Shown: positions 54,525 through 62,700 of the stretch, piece by piece
How the letters are laid out: every line of letters begins with the position of its first letter
Position numbering within the stretch: position 1 is the first letter of the stretch
Assembly: GCF_001625695.1 (NCBI RefSeq)
Contig: NZ_AUXY01000122.1
Coordinates: 124,001-188,000, forward strand
Reading direction: 5' to 3'
Source of the DNA: Pseudoalteromonas luteoviolacea H33-S
GTDB taxonomy: Bacteria; Pseudomonadota; Gammaproteobacteria; Enterobacterales; Alteromonadaceae
DNA length: 64,000 bases
Notes under the pieces: model-generated
Seen by the model: only the letters and a program-made list of their open reading frames with translations
What the model was told of the DNA's origin: nothing
The model's database searches: none
Program-made: the position numbers and the translations under genes

Positions 54525-57500
54525 ATGCTCGTGCTGTCTATACCAGGGCTTCTCGCTGTACTCGCACTGCTGGTCGTTCAACGTTCAGATATTCTACATA
54601 GCAAAGAGCAAGATGCGCTATTTTTTGCGAACCAAATCGCGACTTTACAGCGGGTAAATATTACTGCTGCTCAGCAATTGCTCCAAAGCCTGGCTAAAAA
54701 TCAAGCACTGTTAGATACGCAACAACAAGGGTGCCCCACGTTACTAAAACATGCGCTATTAATTAATCAAGAATTCGCCAATTTTGGCTTAGCGACACCA
54801 AGTGGAGAAGTGTTTTGCTCCTTGCACCCACTGAAAGCGCCAATTAGCATTGCTGATCGCGCTTACTTTTTACAAGCAATTACGACGGGCGCATTTAGTA
54901 TTGGTGAATATCAACAAGATAGAAGTGTATACACTGAAACACTCAATTTTGCACAACCCGTTTATAAAAATGATCAATTAGACATGGTGATTTTTGCCGT
55001 GCGTAGATTAACTAACTGGAGTGAATCACTGTCTCACCTACCTTTGCCGATTGGTACTCGTGTGATGGTCGCTGACAATTATGCGCAAATCGTTGCCGAA
55101 TACCCGTACTCAAAAAAGCCATTAGGGCGTTCAGTAAGTGATGACTGGCCAAATGATCTTCAGCTTCATACAGTGCAAACCCTTACAGATGAAAATGGCC
55201 TCCACCATGTCTATTTCAGGCTCCCTTTACAATCTCCACAATCAGAGCTCAACATTTATTTTGACTTTCCATTTGATGATGCGCTGCATGAAGTAAACAG
55301 CCAATTTTTCATGGTCACCCTGCTTTTCTTATTGACAATATTAATGCTGAGCTGGCTTGCCCGAACACAATTAAACCGCACCTTGCTTGTTCCTTTAAGA
55401 AATTTTAGTCGTGCCATTGGTGCGCTCGCAAATGGTAAGGTTGAAAAATTAGAAGCCACTGACATGCCCAAAGAACTTGCAGAGCTTGCTGCGCACTTTG
55501 ACCAAATGGCAGCTGTAAGACTTCACGCAGAAACAAACGCACACAATAAACACGCAGAACTAAGTACCCTTATCCAAGCTCTTCCTGACAACTATCTTAG
55601 GCTTAACAAAAGTGCGCAAATTTTGGATAAGCATGGTGATAGAGTCAATGACAAAGACAAGCTGCAAGACATTTTCCCAACGCATATTAATATTCGCATC
55701 AAAGCAGCATTGGCCATGTTGCCAGCTCAACCAAGTACTTACTTTGAGTATATTCACAAAGACAATAACCAACAAAAAGTCTATGAGATCCGCATCAAAC
55801 GTATTGAGCATAATGGTGAAGCCATACTCATCATGCGTGACATTAGCCAAAAGAAACAGCAAGAAGAAGCACTAAACCTTGCAGCCATGACTTATAACAA
55901 CAGCAGTGAATGCATGGTCATTACCGATGCCCAAGGTTATATTTTAGATACCAACCCGGCATTCACCAAAGTGACCGGATTTGAGCAACATGAAGTCATT
56001 GGTAAAACGACCTCAGTACTCAGTTCAGGTAAACACGATGCCAGTTTTTACGATCAACTGTGGCAATCAATTATCACCACGGGTAAGTGGCAGGGTGAGA
56101 TCATCAATAAACGTAAAAATGGCGAGTTGTATACCGAGTGGCTCACCATAGATACGGTTTATGACGAACATGAAGAGCCGTATCGTCGTGTGGGGATCTT
56201 TGCAGACATCACAGACAAAAAACAAAAGGATGAGCAGCTTTGGCGACAAAGTCATTTTGATGAGCTGACAGACTTACCTAATCGTACTAGTTTGAAGAAA
56301 CAACTAAATACATTATTTGGTTTAACCAATCACGCGTTCGCCGTTTTATTGCTAGACATAGATCATTTTAAAGATATCAACGATACATTAGGCCACTATT
56401 ATGGCGATTTACTGCTAAAGCAAATTGCCAAGCGTCTAAAAAAACAAATAGAAGCAAGCGCGCGATTGACCCGTATTGGCGGTGATGAATTTGTCTTGAT
56501 TTACGATCGCTGCGCAGATCGCCATACTGCCACGCACTTTGCACAGCAAGTGCTTGATACACTTAAAGACCCTTTTACGTTAGAAGGTGAGGTGTGTCAT
56601 ATTGCCGCCAGCATTGGCATTGCCTTGGCACCTGAAGATGGTGAAAACACCGAGCAATTGCTTAAAGCGGCCGATCAAGCCATGTATAAAGCCAAGCAAT
56701 TGGGTAGAAATGGCTTTACGCTGTTTAATACCGAACTTCGAGAGCAAGCTGAGCAACGTATATTGTTACTCAAGGACATGCGCCATGCATTAACGCAAAA
56801 TCAATTTGAAATGTATTTTCAACCGATTGTCTCGATGCAAACAAAACAAATCACCAAAGCGGAAGCGCTGATCCGTTGGCAGCATCCGGATAAAGGTATG
56901 ATAAGCCCTGCTGAGTTTATTCCTTTGGCAGAAGAAACCCAGCTGATCCACCAGCTAGGTGAGCTAGCTTTTGATCAAGCAGTGCATGTACTTCAGCAAA
57001 CTCGAGATTTAAATCAACCAATACAGCTTAGTATCAACGTCTCACCCATTCAATTTAGTGCCAAGCACACCACTTTACTGGCATGGCAACAGCAACTTGC
57101 AAAACACCAATTGACGCCAGATATGTTAGTGCTCGAAATCACCGAAGGCTTAATGATGCAAGGGGAAGGACGCAGTCAAAAACGCCTAACCAAGCTTATT
57201 CAGCAAGGGTTTTCGATTGCGCTAGACGACTTTGGAACTGGCTATTCTTCGCTTGCTTATCTCAAGCAAATGGATACGGAGTTTATCAAGATCGATAAAC
57301 GCTTTGTGGATGGCATAGAGCATAATCAAGACGACTTGGTTCTGTGCGAAACAATGATTTTAATGGCTCATCAATTGGGGCTCAAAGTCATCGCCGAGGG
57401 GATTGAAACGGCCACGCAGCATGAGCTGCTCAAACAAGCTGGATGTGATTTTGGACAAGGTTATTTTTACAGCAAGCCACTACCGATGGAAAGCTTCATC

Positions 57501-57533
57501 ACCTTTTTAACAGCTCAAGACACGCAACATTAA
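54525..57533 (+). CDS. Membrane-bound PAS-GGDEF-EAL c-di-GMP turnover protein
   Basis: 1002 residues. TM1 is at the very N-terminus, followed by a periplasmic Cache-like sensor (about 20-255; FGLATPSGEVFCSL, ADRAYFLQAITTGAF), TM2 (about 256-278), a HAMP-like linker and a PAS domain (about 455-570). The GGDEF domain has RIGGDEFVLIY (about 650), and EAL has EALIRWQHP (780-782), LEITEG, LDDFGTGYSSL and VIAEGIET. Both active sites look intact, but no RxxD inhibitory site precedes GGDEF. The ATG lacks a ribosome site, and the frame extends upstream only with non-standard start codons (IKQRFFRL), so the start is uncertain. It is transcribed opposite to the dcw cluster. Confidence 0.92.
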   Translation: MLVLSIPGLLAVLALLVVQRSDILHSKEQDALFFANQIATLQRVNITAAQQLLQSLAKNQALLDTQQQGCPTLLKHALLINQEFANFGLATPSGEVFCSLHPLKAPISIADRAYFLQAITTGAFSIGEYQQDRSVYTETLNFAQPVYKNDQLDMVIFAVRRLTNWSESLSHLPLPIGTRVMVADNYAQIVAEYPYSKKPLGRSVSDDWPNDLQLHTVQTLTDENGLHHVYFRLPLQSPQSELNIYFDFPFDDALHEVNSQFFMVTLLFLLTILMLSWLARTQLNRTLLVPLRNFSRAIGALANGKVEKLEATDMPKELAELAAHFDQMAAVRLHAETNAHNKHAELSTLIQALPDNYLRLNKSAQILDKHGDRVNDKDKLQDIFPTHINIRIKAALAMLPAQPSTYFEYIHKDNNQQKVYEIRIKRIEHNGEAILIMRDISQKKQQEEALNLAAMTYNNSSECMVITDAQGYILDTNPAFTKVTGFEQHEVIGKTTSVLSSGKHDASFYDQLWQSIITTGKWQGEIINKRKNGELYTEWLTIDTVYDEHEEPYRRVGIFADITDKKQKDEQLWRQSHFDELTDLPNRTSLKKQLNTLFGLTNHAFAVLLLDIDHFKDINDTLGHYYGDLLLKQIAKRLKKQIEASARLTRIGGDEFVLIYDRCADRHTATHFAQQVLDTLKDPFTLEGEVCHIAASIGIALAPEDGENTEQLLKAADQAMYKAKQLGRNGFTLFNTELREQAEQRILLLKDMRHALTQNQFEMYFQPIVSMQTKQITKAEALIRWQHPDKGMISPAEFIPLAEETQLIHQLGELAFDQAVHVLQQTRDLNQPIQLSINVSPIQFSAKHTTLLAWQQQLAKHQLTPDMLVLEITEGLMMQGEGRSQKRLTKLIQQGFSIALDDFGTGYSSLAYLKQMDTEFIKIDKRFVDGIEHNQDDLVLCETMILMAHQLGLKVIAEGIETATQHELLKQAGCDFGQGYFYSKPLPMESFITFLTAQDTQH

Positions 57534-57540
57534 AAAGTAA

Positions 57541-57569
57541 AAAAGCCATTCAGAAGAATGGCTTTTTTT
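57541..57569. terminator. Bidirectional intrinsic terminator
   Basis: AGCCATTC, loop AGAA and GAATGGCT form an 8-bp stem with T-runs on both sides. It separates the convergent GGDEF-EAL and alkaline phosphatase genes. Confidence 0.88.
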
Positions 57570-57595
57570 GTTTGGATTGAACTGTTTCTTATTTA

Positions 57596-59287
57596 TTAGT
57601 TAACACCCAGAGCCGCCATCATTTTATTGGCGATATCGACGTGATGCTGCAATGTTGAGAATTGCTTTGTAATACCCTCTGGTCCAAATGCATATACAGG
57701 TACTGGCGCAGCGGTGTGAGTACCAGTGCCCCAAACTACATTTTGCTGTGTTGCAACAACGCGTGCAATCTTACCTGTGAAGTCTTCCGTACCGTATACA
57801 TAGAAATCAGAAAAATCTTCGAAATGCGGCAACGGATGACCATCGTCATTTGTTTCATGAGACTCGTGAATCGTTGCGGCTTGCTCAAGCGTTACAGTAT
57901 ATGGCGTATGCTTAGTAATGGCCGTTTGCCACTGCTCTGCACTGCTATTTGCAAAGTTGTAACTGCCATCTACATCACCCATGATGTCGTAGAACGTGCC
58001 TTCCTGATTGTAAAGCGTATCGAGTAGACTTAATGCACCAAAATTAAATTTTGGTTTATACAAAGCATCACCCATGCCATCACCTGGTAATGGAACCGCC
58101 TCTGGCGTATTGTAATTTGAATAACTAAAACCAAAGCTACCCGTCTCGTGGTCAGCGGTTACAACAACTAACGTATCGTTGCGGTCTTTAACCCACTCAT
58201 GAACAGCTTCAACTGCTTCATCAAATTTAAGTAGTTCATTTAACATCCAGCCAGCATCATTCGCGTGGCCTGCCCAGTCAATTTGACCCCCTTCGATCAT
58301 CAAGAAGAAGCCATCTTCATCTTTAGATAACACATCAAGCGCTTTGATTGTCATCTCTTTTAATGAAGGCTGTGTACAGCTGTTGTCCTGCTGACACTTT
58401 TTGTATGCAATACCATCAGCCATACCCGAGTTTGCAAATAAACCCAATAACTTATCGCCTTCTACATCCATCAATTGGGTTTTATCAAATGCCAATGCAT
58501 AGCCATGTTGATCTTTTGCTTCAACAACTAGGTTCTCGTTGTCACTACGCTTAGACTTTTTATAAACGCCGCTGGGCATCCCAAGCTCGGCTAGTTGCTT
58601 CTGAACTTCTTCGTTTGAAGCAACATCTTGCGGTAAGAAAACACGCGCTCCACCCGAAAGCATCACGTCTACATTACCAGATGAAATAAGCTCTTCAGCA
58701 ATTTTGTCTTCATAAGAGCGGTGCGGTTGGTGTGAAGCAAAAGCAGCAGGTGTCGCATGAGTAATACGAGTATCCGAAACTAAACCTGTCGCTTTACCCA
58801 TCGCTTTCGCTTTTTCTAAGATAGTCGCAACTTTATTGCCCTGAGTATCTAAGCCTATCATTTCAGAGCCTGCTGAAATACCTGTTGCTAGTTGTGTTGC
58901 AGAGCACGCGGAGTCTGTAACTAGACTGCCTGTTGGTCCATGTGGAGCGTTCAGTGATAAGCCCAAGTGGCCTGCATTGGCAAACTTAGACAGCGCGGTT
59001 TGGTTATTTTTACTTTTGTATACTGAGTTAGGTGCGCGCTGAGCATACTCCTCAAGTAAACCGACTTGCTGAGGACCCATGCCATCACCGATCATTAAAA
59101 TGATATTTTTAACCGAAGTGACTGGCGTAGGAGGAACTTCTTTAACCACTTCTTTAACTACTTCCTTTACCACTTCAATTTCTTTCGCAACCTCAACTTC
59201 CTTAATGACCTCAACAGTTTGAGTGTCATCATTACAACCCGTAAGCAAAGCCGCAGACACTGCGAGTGCAACAAATTTCATCTTCAT
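57596..59287 (-). CDS. phoA: Alkaline phosphatase lipoprotein (PhoA family)
   Basis: Hydrolyses phosphate monoesters outside the cytoplasm to supply phosphate. 563 residues. A lipoprotein signal (VSAALLTGC, Cys18) is followed by a repeated Val-Lys-Glu linker (about 25-51) leading to the catalytic domain. Metal and active-site motifs: NIILMIGDGMG (Asp68), LVTDSACSATQLATG with nucleophile Ser126, ITHATPAAFASHQPHR, IEGGQIDWAGHAND, VVTADHETGSF and GTHTAAPVPVYAFGP. The family is E. coli PhoA-like, but membrane-anchored here. A Pho-box-like sequence lies upstream (59366). The gene is convergent with its right neighbour. Confidence 0.93.
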   Translation of the reverse strand: MKMKFVALAVSAALLTGCNDDTQTVEVIKEVEVAKEIEVVKEVVKEVVKEVPPTPVTSVKNIILMIGDGMGPQQVGLLEEYAQRAPNSVYKSKNNQTALSKFANAGHLGLSLNAPHGPTGSLVTDSACSATQLATGISAGSEMIGLDTQGNKVATILEKAKAMGKATGLVSDTRITHATPAAFASHQPHRSYEDKIAEELISSGNVDVMLSGGARVFLPQDVASNEEVQKQLAELGMPSGVYKKSKRSDNENLVVEAKDQHGYALAFDKTQLMDVEGDKLLGLFANSGMADGIAYKKCQQDNSCTQPSLKEMTIKALDVLSKDEDGFFLMIEGGQIDWAGHANDAGWMLNELLKFDEAVEAVHEWVKDRNDTLVVVTADHETGSFGFSYSNYNTPEAVPLPGDGMGDALYKPKFNFGALSLLDTLYNQEGTFYDIMGDVDGSYNFANSSAEQWQTAITKHTPYTVTLEQAATIHESHETNDDGHPLPHFEDFSDFYVYGTEDFTGKIARVVATQQNVVWGTGTHTAAPVPVYAFGPEGITKQFSTLQHHVDIANKMMAALGVN

Positions 59288-59365
59288 TCGAATGTTCCTA
59301 AAACGTAATCAATTGTGAGCACGCGCAAGTGTACGTACAAAAAATGACTTTTTTATTTAAGGAAT

Positions 59366-59383
59366 ATGTCACGGGGATTACAC
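59366..59383 (-). promoter_or_regulatory. Candidate Pho box upstream of phoA
   Basis: On the minus strand GTGTAAT CCCC GTGACAT: two CTGTCAT-like heptamers with the four-base spacing of the Pho box, each with five of seven matches. It lies about 80 bp before the phoA start. A second half-site (GTCATTTT) follows. Confidence 0.4.
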
Positions 59384-59716
59384 TTCTATTCTTACATGAT
59401 TGTATTAAAAGGAATTATATAGCTAGGTTTTTAAACCTTCTGCTTCACGCTGCTCTCTCATCAATATATTTATTAAGACTACATACTATAAAGTTAAGCG
59501 CTGTTTAGTTAACGACGGCCTTGCAACTCTAGCTAGCATGATTCAAATACACTCTAAGCCAAACTTATATTCAACATACTGACTAAAGACCGTGTGATGT
59601 AGAGATTTAACATTGAATAGACTATTAATTAAAGGTATGAGCGCAGCTAAAAAGATCTATCGATTATGAGAACCAGAAAACCAAGTTGTGTAATACATTA
59701 GGTAATTTATCAAAAT

Positions 59717-59751
59717 AAAAAAGCCGCGACACCTTTTGGTATCACGGCTTT
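59717..59751 (-). terminator. Intrinsic terminator after the giant secreted protein gene
   Basis: On the minus strand AAAGCCGTGATACC, loop AAAA and GGTGTCGCGGCTTTTTTA form an imperfect hairpin with a T-run, 24 bp after the stop. Confidence 0.75.
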
Positions 59752-59774
59752 AAACTTGTTAAGTGCCAGAAAAC

Positions 59775-62700
59775 TTATTCAAACTCAATGGTCACAATCT
59801 GCTTGAGACTATATCCATTGTTGTTATCGTAAACGACATAGCTAAATGAATCACTTGCGCCATTTGCGCTACCGTTTGGCGTATAGGTAAATTCGCCTGA
59901 ATACTCATTGATGACCACCTCACCATAAGCTGGCGCATCAGCGAGTCCAAACGTGATACCTGATCCACCTGGAAGCTTGCCTACAAACGAAACATACTCA
60001 GTGGTCGTAAACTTAACATTCAGACCATGATTGACTTCGGCCGCACCAAAAATAGTGCCGTTGTATCTATCAACTGCTTTATTCTTACGGGCTTCCTGTT
60101 CAAAGTCATAATAGATTAATAGGTCTTGTTCACAGCCCAACACCATGTCATCTTTACATACATTCAACTCATCCTCAGACAATGCTCGCGTCCATATAGC
60201 GACATCGTCAATGTGACCTTTAAAGGTGTTTGAAGTCGTATTTGTATGGCTATATGCTCCTATACGAAGTGGTTTATGGTTGCTCAAGTTACGTTTATTA
60301 CCTAAGCCGTTACCAGAACTGGCGACTTCATTGCCGTTAATATACAACCTCACCTTGCCACCTTCCCAATCGGCGACCACTGCAACATGATACCAACGAC
60401 CCGTTTTAAACGTGCCTGCCGCATAGGTCTTCTTGCCGTCATTGACAGCATCATGGTGATATTGCAATTTATTAGCGCTGTTAACACTTAAGCTCCAGCC
60501 TTTATATCCCGGGGCTGCAGATATTTTTTTCGCAAAAATATTCCGGTTTGACCCATTTGAACCTGGCTCTAAATAAATCCAAGCTGAGGCTGTAAAGTTG
60601 TCACCAGCAAAGTCTATCGAACCGTCACTTGCATCAGCAATCTCGATATAATCTCCATTTCCATCAAGTGTTAAGTACGAGTCGTATTTTTCTAACGTTG
60701 GCTCGTTAACTAACGTCATGGTACTTTGACCGACAAGATCGACTACATCACTGCTGACCATCGTATCGAAGGTGTAATAAGACATAAGTGCAGGATCATT
60801 TAACGATGCACCCAATGATCTTTGGGCTACGATACGCGCTTGAGACAATGCTTGGTTCCAAATGCGGATCTCATCAATTTGACCATTTAGCTTCTTGCTT
60901 ACACCATCGTTGCCTGAACCCCATACAAAATACACATTACTTGAGTCAGCAGCGTCCACTTCAGAGATGATCAATTCACCATCTAAATACACAGATAGCT
61001 GCTGTGTCGGCTGATCATAACTGATGGCATAGTGTTGCCATTGACCAACGTTAATTGTTTCTGTCGATTTAAATGTGGTATTCGTTGCTTTGATACGTAA
61101 GCGACCATCAGAGAATATTCTGATTGCAGCTTTTGACTTGTTGTCGCTTTCGGTAAAGGTTATTAAGTTTGAATTGTCATCGGGGTTCAATGCATTCACT
61201 TTCACCCATGCTTCAATTGTATAAGAGCTATTCGGATTAAAACCTGAGTTCAGAGTTTGAAGCATGCTCTGATCCGTGCCGTCAAAGACAATAGATTGAC
61301 CGAAACCGTTCATAATTGATAGATCTTTGTGGAACGGGCTTTCTACATATGTCCACTCAGAACATACAGGGCTGCCAAGATCTGTGCCATCATCAGGTGT
61401 CACACAAAATGCCACGTAGTTATCAATATCGTCTAACGACAAGGTATATGATTGGTAAAGCTCACCCTCAATCACTTGTGCGTCAGTCTCATTACCAGTT
61501 GCAGAGCGATACCATTGGAAACGCGTCGCTTCTTCGATATCTCCATCTGGATCTGAGTAAGCATAAGTCGCAGATACTGTCGACTTACCAATAAACTCAC
61601 CCGTTACTGTGACATCCGAGGCAACAGGCACATTATTGTTGTAAGACAATACCGGCTCGCCGCACACGCCATTGGTATTACATAAGTCAAACGACAGGTG
61701 TGTTGTATATGAATTGTCTGCAAGGGTAACTTCAGTTGGACCACCAAAATCCGTATCAGAGAACTCAAACACCCACTCACTGTCCATCATTGGACCATAA
61801 GAGCCTTTCTCGTATTGTATGCCTTGCTTACCCATGAAGTAAGTTTGTGCATCAGTACATACAGCTTCTTGCACGTTGTAAGAAAACTCTAAGAATTTAA
61901 ACGGCATTTTATATGATGCTTTCATCTTACTGTTGTTCACAAACTTAGATTCAACATCCACCGTTAATGTCGCGTCGATCATGCCATCGTTATTAACGTC
62001 ATGCGTAAGCTCAGGCGTGAATACGATGTCTTCTTCTGGGTCAAAATAAATTTCTGTGCCATCTTCTAACACTAAAATTGCTGAAGGTTCAACGTTCAAC
62101 TCAAAGTCTTGGAATAAATCCAACGTAATACTCACAAAAGTATCTAAGGTGCTGAACTTATAACTACGATATAAATCTTCGCCCACTGGAGCATAAAAAT
62201 CGTCAATACATTGTTCAGAGGTCCCCTCGACCGCTTCCATGCCAGCTTTAGCATGCCATTTGGTCCAGTTTGACCCCCAGTATACTTCTTCAGATACCCA
62301 ATCTATTAAGTCATGACCAGCAAGGAAGCGTAGTTTATCTACTTCTAAGTTAATGGCTTTCTCAACGGCTTTTCTAGCGGTGGACTTTATGTCCGCAGCT
62401 AACGTATCGCGAGTTAGGTTTTTGATATACAGCGCAATCTCTTCGTCTGTCGTTTCAGCACGAATGAAAGGTGTGATCGATGCTAAAGGATCTGAGTGAT
62501 CTGTGCTGATGATTTCAAACCCATCAGTCGCACCTAGGTGAGCATAAACCACATCTACAAGGTAGTCGCCGTCAACCATGCTGGTGTCGTACGTCAGGTT
62601 TGAACTCACTTGTCTTGCGTGCGCAATAGTCGTTGCTAGCGATAACTCATAGTGGTGTTCTGCAATGAGGGTAGCAATTTCGTCATCCGTCAGCTCACGA

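Larger units (their letters stand above)
59288..59774. other. Region between the large secreted protein gene and phoA
   Basis: 487 bp. Contains the phoA promoter region with the candidate Pho box and a terminator for the large gene (59717-59751). The middle, about 59400-59715, is AT-rich and shows no gene or repeat I could support. Confidence 0.5.
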
